Translations under genes and position numbers: made by a program
Shown: piece by piece, positions 36,954 to 45,092 of the stretch
How the letters are laid out: each line of letters opens with the position of its first letter
How positions within the stretch are numbered: position 1 is the stretch's first letter
NCBI GenBank assembly: GCA_028694105.1
Contig: JAQUUC010000013.1
Location: 1 to 59,525, forward strand
DNA length: 59,525 nt
Source: Hespellia sp.
GTDB taxonomy: Bacteria > Bacillota > Clostridia > Lachnospirales > Lachnospiraceae
Direction of reading: 5' to 3'
Notes under the pieces: generated by a model
What the model was told of the DNA's origin: nothing
The model's database searches: none
What the model saw: only the letters and a program-made list of their open reading frames with translations

Positions 36954-38153
36954 ATGGAGAAGAAAAATGAAAAGAAGGGGCTTGGAAGTGAAGTAGCCCA
37001 GATTATGAAAAGTAATATAAGAGATTATATGATGTATATCGCATTAGTCGTTATTATGGTGTTTTTCACATGGAAGACTTCCGGAGGATTTATGCAGGCA
37101 CGTAACATCGCAAACCTGATTAATCAGGCAGGATACGTTGCGATCCTTGCAATTGGTATGACATTGATCCTGATTCTGGTACATATTGATCTTTCGGTTG
37201 GATATGTTGCCGGTTTCTGCGGAGCCGTTGCAGCGATTCTGATTACGAAGTACCATATTAACCAATGGATTGCAATTCTGGTCGTTCTGGTATTGGGACT
37301 GTGTATTGGTCTTTATCAGGGAACACTTGTCACAAGGGTCGGAGTTCCGGCATTTGTAACAACACTTGCGGGAATGTTTATTTTCCGAGGCCTGCTCAAT
37401 CTGACACTGCAGGATACAGGTACAATCATCATCCCGAATGAAGGATTTAATGCATTATCAAATGGATTCATTCCAGACCTTCCATTTGGAAATGGCAGTA
37501 TACATATTCTGACATTGTTAATCGGTGTTGTAGCAGTCATACTGATGATCTACTCACAGTTAAAGCAGCGCAATAACAAAGTGAAATACAATTTTGCGGT
37601 ACCATCTATGCCGGTTTTCATCACAAAAATGGTATTTATTTCCGTAATTATTATGGCGATCATCTGGGTGCTTGCAAGCTACAGTGGACTTCCCTGGACA
37701 GCCGTGATTGTTGGTGTGGTTCTGATGGTTTATAATTATATGCTGAATAAGACCCGTCTTGGCCGTTATATTTATGGTATTGGCGGTAATGCGCAGGCGG
37801 CAGAGCTTTCCGGTATCAATGTAAAGAAAGTTACATTGTTTGCATTCTGTTCTATGAGCACTCTGGCAGCGCTTGCAGGTGTGCTTTATACTTCCCGTCT
37901 GCAGTCTGCTACTCCGACAGCCGGTCTTGGATTTGAGCTGGATGCGATCGCATCTTCTTATATCGGTGGTGTTGCTGTAAGTGGTGGTATTGGACGTGTA
38001 ACGAATACAATTATTGGTACGCTGGTTATCATGTCTCTGACCAATGGTATGAACCTGATGGGCGTGGATATTTCTTATCAGTATGTTGTAAAGGGTATTA
38101 TCTTTATTATCGCGGTTGCGTTTGATGTACGGACCAGAGGTAAGAGCAAATAG
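36954..38153 (+). CDS. gguB: Sugar ABC transporter permease (GguB/MmsB-like)
   Basis: A 399-residue permease with about ten helices, of the ribose/xylose/multi-sugar family. It shows ILAIGMTLILILVHIDLSVGYVAGFCGA near residues 65-92, the GVPAFVTTLAGMFIFRGL motif, and the C-terminal GFELDAIASSYIGGVAVSGGIG loop. GGAGGATA precedes the ATG. It ends the sugar locus, followed by a hairpin shared with the convergent operon. Length and motifs fit MmsB/GguB better than the shorter RbsC. Confidence 0.9.
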   Translation: MEKKNEKKGLGSEVAQIMKSNIRDYMMYIALVVIMVFFTWKTSGGFMQARNIANLINQAGYVAILAIGMTLILILVHIDLSVGYVAGFCGAVAAILITKYHINQWIAILVVLVLGLCIGLYQGTLVTRVGVPAFVTTLAGMFIFRGLLNLTLQDTGTIIIPNEGFNALSNGFIPDLPFGNGSIHILTLLIGVVAVILMIYSQLKQRNNKVKYNFAVPSMPVFITKMVFISVIIMAIIWVLASYSGLPWTAVIVGVVLMVYNYMLNKTRLGRYIYGIGGNAQAAELSGINVKKVTLFAFCSMSTLAALAGVLYTSRLQSATPTAGLGFELDAIASSYIGGVAVSGGIGRVTNTIIGTLVIMSLTNGMNLMGVDISYQYVVKGIIFIIAVAFDVRTRGKSK

Positions 38154-38164
38154 GATGAATTTTG

Positions 38165-38205
38165 ATTCAGACAGAGACGATGAATATTGTCTCTGTCTGA
38201 ATTTA
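38165..38205 (+). terminator. Terminator between convergent operons
   Basis: A perfect 14-bp stem (ATTCAGACAGAGAC with GTCTCTGTCTGAAT) around a 10-base loop is followed by TTAAT. The T-run is weak, but the position between converging genes supports a terminator for both strands. Confidence 0.7.
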
Positions 38206-38221
38206 ATACGTGAAAGAAGCG

Positions 38222-38977
38222 TTATTTCGCTGAATTTCCAGCTGAAAAATGTAGTTCTCTCAGCCCTTCTGCCTCGTCACACACTTCTTTGAGACTGCAG
38301 ATATGGCAATCCATTTTCAGGTCTTTGAAAATATGGTCTAAGGCTCCGGTAATCTGTTCCACTTTTAGACATTGTTCTTCCAAGGTCCTGTAATCAAAGG
38401 CGGAATCGGTAATGAACACGATCTTAACCGCTTCAATCTGCGGATGTTTCTTGTACGCATTCAGGTAAGCAATTCCAATCTTTTGAAAAGACAGTCCTTC
38501 TGCAATCGCAGATTTGCTGATGCGCACCGGCTCGCGGTGGTTTGCGGAGGAAATGCGGCTCATGTAGCCGTGCGGATGCACGTGGTATTTCGTGTAATCA
38601 ATTTTTCGGATGGTATTATACAGCGCATCACCCTCACCGAGTGCCTCACCTTTTACCCGTAGAAATACAAGTCTTGCGTAAGCGGTGTCTGTTTTTAACT
38701 GATTCAAATCCGGGCCGTAGAGAAGGATCTCGTCTTCCGGCACCAATTCCCTGTCCTCGGTCATAGTCTGGCTGGAAATCGCTGGTAAAGTGCCTCCACC
38801 GAGCTCGTATGCCATGTCACTTCGAAAGATGACAGCATTATCATCATCCTCGGGCCAAACTGAATCTCTGCTTACACGATGTTCACCCGTACTCAGAGAA
38901 ACGGGCGGCAAAATAGCACCGTCCGCCCCCATTAATTTCATCTCTGTTTTTATGACGTCATCATATAATTTCATCAT
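38222..38977 (-). CDS. Small protein resembling an acetyl-CoA synthase (CdhC/AcsB) domain
   Basis: A 251-residue soluble protein. I read a resemblance to the CO dehydrogenase/acetyl-CoA synthase beta family from the C-terminal motif around residues 224-243 (CHICSLKEVCDEAEGLRELHF, with Cys224, Cys227 and Cys233) and the central SFQKIGIAYLNAYKKHPQIEAVKIVFIT. It is far shorter than AcsB (~700 residues) and cannot carry the whole A-cluster enzyme. It is the last gene of the operon with the CooC-like ATPase and the 2-hydroxyacyl-CoA dehydratase-like subunits. The start overlaps the preceding stop (TAATG). Function unknown; family assignment is moderate. Confidence 0.6.
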   Translation of the reverse strand: MMKLYDDVIKTEMKLMGADGAILPPVSLSTGEHRVSRDSVWPEDDDNAVIFRSDMAYELGGGTLPAISSQTMTEDRELVPEDEILLYGPDLNQLKTDTAYARLVFLRVKGEALGEGDALYNTIRKIDYTKYHVHPHGYMSRISSANHREPVRISKSAIAEGLSFQKIGIAYLNAYKKHPQIEAVKIVFITDSAFDYRTLEEQCLKVEQITGALDHIFKDLKMDCHICSLKEVCDEAEGLRELHFSAGNSAK

Positions 38978-39144
38978 TATAAATGTTTCTCTTTCTTTTT
39001 GCTGTCAAAATACTTTTCCAGAAGCGGAGAAATCTTTGCGGCACCCTTCATGTCGAGGTTGAAGTAGTAGATAATCAGGCTGGCAACGAAAAGTAACACA
39101 CCGGTAATTATCAGTCCCTTGATTAATTTTTTTAGCTTCTTCAT
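38977..39144 (-). CDS. Small single-pass membrane protein
   Basis: A 55-residue peptide, MKKLKKLIKGLIITGVLLFVASLIIYYFNLDMKGAAKISPLLEKYFDSKKKEKHL in parts: basic N-terminus, one membrane helix at about 11-28, and a charged tail. AAAGGAGG lies 9 bases before the ATG. The preceding activase stop (TAG) lies between the ribosome site and this start, and its own stop overlaps the next start (TAATG). This tight packing supports a real gene. It may anchor the complex to the membrane; no family recognised. Confidence 0.7.
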   Translation of the reverse strand: MKKLKKLIKGLIITGVLLFVASLIIYYFNLDMKGAAKISPLLEKYFDSKKKEKHL

Positions 39145-39145
39145 T

Positions 39146-39937
39146 CTAGTTTCCTCCTTTTTGTCTTGCAAATTCAGCGGCACCGAGAGCTCCCATCAGC
39201 TGCGGGTCAATTGGAAGATCAATGACTTTGAGCTTTAATACCTTTTCGATGGCTTCTTTTAGTCCGTCATTTTTTGCACATCCGCCAGTCAGTGTGATCT
39301 TGTCAACTGCTCCGGCTTTCTTGGACATGACAAAACATCTCTTTGCAACGGATAGTTCGATTCCGGCTGCAATCTCATCCATAGGTTTGCCCTCGCCGAC
39401 CAGTGAAATAACTTCACTCTCTGCGAATACGGTACACTGCGCTGTGATGGGAATTACATTTTTTGCGCTGAGCGACAGTTTTGAGAACTGAGTCAGATCC
39501 ATCTCGAATGCGCGGGCCATGGCCTCGAAGAAGCGTCCGGTTCCGGCGGCACATTTATCATTCATCGCAAAATTCAGGACGGTTCCGTCGGTGTCAACGG
39601 CGATTCCTTTGACATCCTGTCCACCGATATCAATAATTGCTTTCACGCTGGGGTCCGCTGTATGAACGCCCATGGCGTGGCAGCTGATTTCGGAGATATT
39701 CTCATCTGCAAATGGTACTTTGTTACGACCATAGCCTGTGCCGACGAGATAAGATAATTCTTCCGGGCTTGTCAGATCCGGTACCTGCGCGATTGCCTGA
39801 TTCAGAGAATCCTGCGCGCTGAGCACGGAATTAATCCGGCTCCGTAAGGTCACATTCGCAGCCATCTTTCCAGTTTCATCTAATATGACACATTTCGTAT
39901 AGGTACTTCCTGAGTCACATCCGCCATAATATTTCAT
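39146..39937 (-). CDS. Acyl-CoA dehydratase activase (HgdC/BcrD-type ATPase)
   Basis: A 263-residue ASKHA-fold ATPase that transfers one electron, with ATP hydrolysis, to a 2-hydroxyacyl-CoA dehydratase-like partner. Motifs are GGCDSGSTYTKCVILD near the N-terminus, GTGYGR, DIGGQDVKGI, and the two cysteines that bridge the dimer's [4Fe-4S] cluster: Cys129 in NDKCAAGTGRF and Cys168 in AQCTVFAESEV. The C-terminal LTGGCAKNDGL is standard. It follows the two dehydratase-like subunits, which are the expected acceptors. Confidence 0.93.
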   Translation of the reverse strand: MKYYGGCDSGSTYTKCVILDETGKMAANVTLRSRINSVLSAQDSLNQAIAQVPDLTSPEELSYLVGTGYGRNKVPFADENISEISCHAMGVHTADPSVKAIIDIGGQDVKGIAVDTDGTVLNFAMNDKCAAGTGRFFEAMARAFEMDLTQFSKLSLSAKNVIPITAQCTVFAESEVISLVGEGKPMDEIAAGIELSVAKRCFVMSKKAGAVDKITLTGGCAKNDGLKEAIEKVLKLKVIDLPIDPQLMGALGAAEFARQKGGN

Positions 39938-40030
39938 GTTAATTTCCTCTTTTCTGTTCTTTATATATCATAATTCGCACTTTCAGTGCTTGACGCTGCT
40001 TTGCAGCTATCATGATCAACATTCGCCGTT

Positions 40031-41578
40031 TTACCAAGAATGCGTATCATCAATCTCCTCAAGACTCGGATCAATCGGTTCTTCCCGCATAACCGTTCTC
40101 ATATAACGGTTCACATCGCAGCGCAGGCTGACTCTCGGCACAACTCTCGGATCCATCAGATCATGGCCAACCCAGATCAGCTTGATGCCATGCTCCCTTG
40201 CGCGCTCCTCGAACATGCCGTGCATACCATCCAGTGCCTTGCAGCTCATGTGCTCCCACAGGATGACAACATCAGCGCGGAACTCCTCACAGAATCGCCA
40301 GAGGTCATCCAGCAGCACTTCGTAGCCGCCGTGGGTACGGTTTCTCATAATCATGTTCTCATACAAATGTGCAATATCATAGATGGCCTGCTCCTTATCG
40401 TCCTCGGAAATCATTTCCGTAGAGACAAGACTGAGCATATCGACCAATGGCAGAATTCCACAGCAGTCCTGAAGCCAAGGAAGAAAATCCGTATAATACT
40501 GTGACTGCACACCCCAGACAATCGCGCGGTGGCGATACTCCGGAACCAGCATTTCCTTTTTGTCAAATGATTGGGCTGCCAGCTGCGTGATCTTCTGATC
40601 CGCAGATAAGAATGCAGGAACACGTCCGGCAACTACCATGTAGGCAGTCTCGCGGTAGAGCGCAAGGTTCGCGCCGATGACCTGCGGATAATCGGTCTTG
40701 GTCATGTCGAACCATTCCAGCAGTTCCCGCGTCTCGGCATTGATCTGTTTTGCGCATGTAAAGTAAGCATCCCAGTCCCATTTCTCACCGGTCTGGTCTT
40801 CGATAAACTTGATGGCATTGCGGATTTCCTGCGCGGCATACTCTTGTACACCCGGCTCGGTATGGCGAAGCGGTGTTGCTATCTGAAAGACCGGAACTCT
40901 ACGCCGCTCATATTCTCTGGAAATGACTCCGTTGCCCATCAGGGAACCGTCGCAGGTGGTGTTGCACTGAACGGCGCACACACCAAAGTCCGGCATATCA
41001 TCATCAATGCACACGCCGGCTTCCGCCGCCGGCATCGGACATACATCACCGGGCATACCACATTCCTGAATGACATCGAGGTAATGAGTAACCGCATCAC
41101 CGCGAAGCAGCACCGGAATATAGACCGATGCGATTTCCCAGCTCAGACTTTTAAGATTTGGGAATCCACACATAATATGTGCCATTTCATTTTCATCTAA
41201 GATTACGACCTTTTTCGAGAATTCTTCATCATTTCCACAGTTTTTATCGGCGCGGAAAATGTTCTCCAGCAGCATCGCAACGTCTTCGGCCACGAGATCA
41301 TATTCCTCGTGTGCGATGCGCAGATGGTTGCCGCGCAGTCCGATGGTGTGCTTATCAATCATCATCGGAACGGCCAGATAATTCATCATCCAGCGGTAGC
41401 GGAAAAAGCCCTTGATGTTATTTGGCTTTGCGACAAATTTGCTGAGCATCCCCATGGTTTTCAGCCATCTGGTGTAATCGTACCAAGTATCCTTGAAACC
41501 ACGCCATTCACGGTGCCTGCGGACAGCGCCGCCGCCATAAATATCGCCTAAGTTTGTATTGCCGATTCCTTTGCCCAT
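40031..41578 (-). CDS. 2-Hydroxyacyl-CoA dehydratase-like subunit (large)
   Basis: A 515-residue protein of the HgdB/BcrC/double-cubane family, longer than typical ~380-430-residue subunits. It is cysteine-rich, with a dense group near residues 175-215 (ECGMPGDVCPMPAAEAGVC and CAVQCNTTCDGS) and later CC and SCKA sites that could hold Fe-S clusters. The final part (HGIKLIWVGHDLMDPRVVPR) is of the usual fold. Its start overlaps the end of the other subunit gene (TAATG), pointing to a heterodimer. The substrate is unknown: it may not be an acyl-CoA at all, since related double-cubane proteins reduce small molecules. Confidence 0.8.
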   Translation of the reverse strand: MGKGIGNTNLGDIYGGGAVRRHREWRGFKDTWYDYTRWLKTMGMLSKFVAKPNNIKGFFRYRWMMNYLAVPMMIDKHTIGLRGNHLRIAHEEYDLVAEDVAMLLENIFRADKNCGNDEEFSKKVVILDENEMAHIMCGFPNLKSLSWEIASVYIPVLLRGDAVTHYLDVIQECGMPGDVCPMPAAEAGVCIDDDMPDFGVCAVQCNTTCDGSLMGNGVISREYERRRVPVFQIATPLRHTEPGVQEYAAQEIRNAIKFIEDQTGEKWDWDAYFTCAKQINAETRELLEWFDMTKTDYPQVIGANLALYRETAYMVVAGRVPAFLSADQKITQLAAQSFDKKEMLVPEYRHRAIVWGVQSQYYTDFLPWLQDCCGILPLVDMLSLVSTEMISEDDKEQAIYDIAHLYENMIMRNRTHGGYEVLLDDLWRFCEEFRADVVILWEHMSCKALDGMHGMFEERAREHGIKLIWVGHDLMDPRVVPRVSLRCDVNRYMRTVMREEPIDPSLEEIDDTHSW

Positions 41579-42768
41579 TATTTCGCACCTCCATGGATTT
41601 TCTTGATTTCGATACTTTCCACAAAAGCCTGCACGCGGGTACGGATCTGCCCGGAAGAGCCCACCGCATAAGGGCGGTCAAGCTGCAGCACCGGATAACC
41701 GTAGTCCTCTCGGAGTACATGTGTTCCGACCATGCGCTCATAGGCCCATGGATCGCAGAACTTCATCTGTTCGTAAATAATACCGTCTGCGTGATAATCT
41801 TTGGCAATCTCGCTGACATATTCGTGTCTGCGTTTCATTTTCGGAGAATCCATATGGCGCGGGCACATGCAGTTCATCATGTACTGGCGGCAGATTTGTG
41901 TCAGGACATCCTCGTTATCATTTAAAAGGATTTCCTCACGTCCCGGAAGAGAGCCGTAGCAGAAGCGGTCACCCACAACGAGTGCACCGGAATCTTCCAC
42001 AAGCTTAATCATATCGACATCATCAATCTCGGAACCGACCACAACAACCTTTGCGCGGTACGCTTTTTTCTCGTCAGGTTTTCGTGTCTTTAATTCCTCT
42101 AAAGTTTCTTCTAATTTTTGAATTAACTTATCCTTTGGACAGACATAAGTTGCCATACAGATGATATGAAATTCATATCCCGTGATGCGCGGATTGTCTT
42201 CCTTGCGGTAATTGCCGATCTCCGTAATCAGACGGCAGGTTTTGTTATGTTCCGCCACCGATTTTCTGAGGGCTTCGTCCGAAGTGTCCAGTCCGAAGAC
42301 CTCGGTAAGTGGATCCAGGATCTTATGACGGCATTCGGAAATGTAGAGGTTTAAGCCATTGTCATCGGCTTTCATCGGAACCTCTAAATACTTGAAAAAG
42401 AATTTGTCCCGGTTCATCGTTTGCAGCAGTTCCATATTCTCAACACAGCGGTTGATCATGGTACAGCCATCCGGTGCCATCAGACAGTCAAGAAACTGAT
42501 ATCCGCCCTCGATTGCGCGCTCTAAAAGTGCCCTCGAATATTCACACAGCAGACTTGTCATGTAATAGGTAGCCATCTCCATGGAACCGGTGCGCGGTGC
42601 GCGCAGCCTCACGGTAAATGCGCCCGGCAGATCCAACAGAACCTCCGGAATCTGATAACACACACTGCCGATACAGATGCGTCCCTCGTTCTGGGCTTCA
42701 CGCACCAGCTCGTTGTTCGCTTCATCCAGCAGTTTTTCGAAATAGTACAGATGCTTTAAGTCTTTCAT
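41578..42768 (-). CDS. 2-Hydroxyacyl-CoA dehydratase-like subunit (small)
   Basis: A 396-residue member of the same superfamily. Candidate cluster ligands include the Cys residues in APDGCTMINRCVEN, GDRFCYGS, MNCMCPRHM and MKFCDPWAYE. The ending RPYAVGSSGQIRTRVQAFVESIE matches the C-terminus of HgdB/BadE-type subunits. GGAGGCAGC lies before the ATG. Together with the 515-residue subunit it should form the catalytic dimer re-reduced by the activase. Pairing with a CooC-like ATPase is unusual for fermentative dehydratases. Confidence 0.85.
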   Translation of the reverse strand: MKDLKHLYYFEKLLDEANNELVREAQNEGRICIGSVCYQIPEVLLDLPGAFTVRLRAPRTGSMEMATYYMTSLLCEYSRALLERAIEGGYQFLDCLMAPDGCTMINRCVENMELLQTMNRDKFFFKYLEVPMKADDNGLNLYISECRHKILDPLTEVFGLDTSDEALRKSVAEHNKTCRLITEIGNYRKEDNPRITGYEFHIICMATYVCPKDKLIQKLEETLEELKTRKPDEKKAYRAKVVVVGSEIDDVDMIKLVEDSGALVVGDRFCYGSLPGREEILLNDNEDVLTQICRQYMMNCMCPRHMDSPKMKRRHEYVSEIAKDYHADGIIYEQMKFCDPWAYERMVGTHVLREDYGYPVLQLDRPYAVGSSGQIRTRVQAFVESIEIKKIHGGAK

Positions 42769-42809
42769 TGCTGCCTCCTTTTATCTGGTGTCAGGAAGGT
42801 GACACGTTT

Positions 42810-43583
42810 TTAGTTTTGGGATAAAATTCCGATCGCTTCAAGTGCTTCTTTCGCACCTTTTACAATCGCTGAATTGTCACTGAGATAGAACACGCTCTCG
42901 CCCTTCAGGTCAAATTCCGCAAGCGATGGATCTGATAAAATATAAGAAAGAACCGGAATGTCCCCCGTATCCATATACTGCTTCACATTCATATCTGGAA
43001 TGCGGTTCGCGATTGCGCCGGCTTTTTCGTACATGACCAGATCATCCGCCACTTTTTTGATGGTCTGAATCACCTGACAGCCCTTTTTACTGGAATCTGT
43101 AACAAGCAGCAAATGCGTCACCTTTTCCATGACACGCCGGTTGATCTGTTCGATTCCGGCTTCTCCGTCAATCACCACATAATCATAATTGCTCGATAAA
43201 ATAGAAATAACTTCCTTCAAATATGAATTGATTTTGCAATAACATCCCGCCGATTCCGGACGCCCGATCGCGATAAATGAAAAGCCGTCCTGTTCCACAA
43301 GTGCATCAAAAATCTCATATCTCGCCTCGCCCAAAAGTTCGATTGCAGCCTTGGTATTACCGTCTTGTGCCTGCGCAACCACCTTTTTTCGAATGTCATC
43401 GATGGTGGTTTCAACCTCAATACCAAGTGCGGTAGAAAGCCCAACCGCCGGGTCGGCATCAATTGCAAGAATCTTCTTATCCGGATAAGCCTGTACTAAA
43501 AGTTTCACCATAACAGCCGCCAGTGACGTCTTTCCGACACCACCCTTGCCGGCAACTGCGATCATTGTTGTAGGATTGTCCAA
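42810..43583 (-). CDS. CooC-like P-loop ATPase (MinD/ParA superfamily)
   Basis: About 257 residues if the TTG at 43583 is the start; GGGGG lies 8 bases before it, and an ATG at 43565 is an alternative. Motifs are the deviant Walker A GKGGVGKTS, DADPAVGLSTALG and VIDGEAGIEQINRRV. CooC proteins insert nickel into CO dehydrogenase or acetyl-CoA synthase. This one lies first in an operon with dehydratase-like subunits and an ACS-like fragment, while no CO dehydrogenase gene is visible here. It may mature the metal site of this complex (inference). Confidence 0.82.
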   Translation of the reverse strand: MDNPTTMIAVAGKGGVGKTSLAAVMVKLLVQAYPDKKILAIDADPAVGLSTALGIEVETTIDDIRKKVVAQAQDGNTKAAIELLGEARYEIFDALVEQDGFSFIAIGRPESAGCYCKINSYLKEVISILSSNYDYVVIDGEAGIEQINRRVMEKVTHLLLVTDSSKKGCQVIQTIKKVADDLVMYEKAGAIANRIPDMNVKQYMDTGDIPVLSYILSDPSLAEFDLKGESVFYLSDNSAIVKGAKEALEAIGILSQN

Positions 43584-43694
43584 TTTAAATTCCCCCGTTT
43601 CTTTTGTATGTCTCGTTCTTCCTGTCAGAGTATGCGGTCTGATCACGAGTAAACCACCGTAAATAAGGCAAGAATAACACACACACTTTACTAC

Positions 43695-43703
43695 ATTTTA
43701 CCA
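43695..43703 (-). promoter_or_regulatory. Extended -10 promoter of the CooC/dehydratase-like operon
   Basis: On the minus strand TGG precedes TAAAAT. A start of transcription near 43688 leaves a leader of about 100 bases before the TTG at 43583, and argues against the upstream ATG at 43682. Confidence 0.5.
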
Positions 43704-43817
43704 TATCCCCGCAAAATATTTGCCAATTATTTTTGGAAACTGGTATAAAATGAGCTGCAGGAATGTGCAAAGTGCGCATTTTGGTTGTTTTTCGCCGCTT
43801 TATGGGGTAAAATAAGT

Positions 43818-43846
43818 TTGAAAATACCGAGCATATAAGATATGAT
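43818..43846 (+). promoter_or_regulatory. Promoter of rpiB
   Basis: TTGAAA and TATGAT are separated by 17 bases, 50 bases before the rpiB start. Confidence 0.75.
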
Positions 43847-43895
43847 GTTATACAGGTTGTTTTATAGTTGGAGAAAACAGGAAGGACGATAGGAA

Positions 43896-44348
43896 ATGAA
43901 AATCGCAATCGGAAATGATCATGCAGCAGTAACAATGAAGAATGAAATCATGAAATATGTAGAAGAGCTTGGACATGAAGTTATAAACTTCGGCACGGAT
44001 ACCAGTGACAGCTGTGACTATCCGGAATACGGGGAAAATGTCGGAAGGGCTGTTGTGAGCGGCGAGGCAGATTTCGGAATCTTAATCTGTGGAACCGGTG
44101 TGGGAATCTCGATATCTGCCAATAAAGTAAACGGAGTCCGGGCAGCAGTCTGCAGTGAGCCTGTAACGGCAAGACTTGTCAGAGCACATAATGATGCGAA
44201 TATCATTGCATTTGGTGAGCGGATTGTGGGAATTGAGATCGCGAAGGAGATTGTGAGAGTATTCCTTACGACGGAGTTTGAAGGCGGAAGACATCAGAGA
44301 CGCGTGGATCTGATGATGGAGATTGAGAGAAAGAACTTTTCGCTCTAA
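43896..44348 (+). CDS. rpiB: Ribose-5-phosphate isomerase B
   Basis: A 150-residue RpiB/LacAB-family isomerase interconverting ribulose and ribose 5-phosphates. It starts MKIAIGNDHAAV; the active-site Cys lies in FGILICGTGVGISI near residue 66, and ARLVRAHNDANIIAFGERI and the GGRHQRRVDLM ending are typical. An allose or galactose 6-phosphate isomerase role cannot be excluded. It has its own promoter and overlaps the convergent kinase gene by 4 bases. Confidence 0.92.
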   Translation: MKIAIGNDHAAVTMKNEIMKYVEELGHEVINFGTDTSDSCDYPEYGENVGRAVVSGEADFGILICGTGVGISISANKVNGVRAAVCSEPVTARLVRAHNDANIIAFGERIVGIEIAKEIVRVFLTTEFEGGRHQRRVDLMMEIERKNFSL

Positions 44349-45076
44349 AGCTTAGGAAGCGCTATCTTCTGAATGATTTCCGGTGGCTCTTTGGAAAACT
44401 CGGTTGTGAACTTACCGTGGTATCGTTTGACACAGTCTGTAATAATCTTTATCCCGTAACCATGGCTTTCTTTGTGATTCTTCTTCGTCCGGAAATCCAG
44501 TTTTTCCCGGGAATCCATGCTATTTGCCACTTCCAGTGTAACATCTGGCAGCTGTGCCATGTGCAGGCGAATTCTCCGGGCTTCCCCTTCCGGCATACGT
44601 TCACAGGCCTCAATGGCATTATCCAGAAGATTGTGAAGCAGGGCAGCTAAATCCTTCTCATCAATCCCCGCATAATCCCCATTCTCTACATCAATGGCAA
44701 ATGAAATCTGACTTTGTTCACAATGCTGCTTTCGGGAACTGAGGAGCGCATTGACAACATCATTTTTACAATACTGCGCTTCCACCAGCTGCTGGTATTT
44801 TTTCTGCAGAACACCAAGATATTCATGAAGTTCTGAGCTGTCTTCCTTCTGCGAGATCAGATACTCCAGCGTCTGAATATGGTTTGCAAGATCATGGCGG
44901 TAACACCGAATCCGTTCGATCTGTGTCTGTGTATCCTTATAATACTGGTTCAGCGTAAGAAGATAAGAGGCTGCCAGTCTGTTCTCCTGCCGCCTCTGTT
45001 CCAGTCGTGTACTGAAGTACACGACACAAAATCCCAGCGTGACAAGTATAAAAAAGACAGAAATAATCCATCCCAT
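44345..45076 (-). CDS. GHKL sensor histidine kinase
   Basis: A 243-residue kinase with one N-terminal membrane helix (about 3-22) and no extracellular domain. The phospho-acceptor motif is YRHDLANHIQTL, with His61, and the ATPase N-box is LLHNLLDNAIEACE. GHxYGIKII near residue 215 gives the G-box. It resembles the output half of AgrC/VirS-type kinases. It follows the LytTR regulator by 16 bases and probably phosphorylates it, taking its input from the larger membrane protein encoded first in the operon. Confidence 0.87.
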   Translation of the reverse strand: MGWIISVFFILVTLGFCVVYFSTRLEQRRQENRLAASYLLTLNQYYKDTQTQIERIRCYRHDLANHIQTLEYLISQKEDSSELHEYLGVLQKKYQQLVEAQYCKNDVVNALLSSRKQHCEQSQISFAIDVENGDYAGIDEKDLAALLHNLLDNAIEACERMPEGEARRIRLHMAQLPDVTLEVANSMDSREKLDFRTKKNHKESHGYGIKIITDCVKRYHGKFTTEFSKEPPEIIQKIALPKL

Positions 45077-45092
45077 ATATTCATTCTCCTTT

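Noticed and set aside
43584-43682. Upstream ATG start for the CooC-like ATPase
   Set aside because: It lies only about 6 bases after the predicted transcription start, has no ribosome site and adds sequence foreign to the family.
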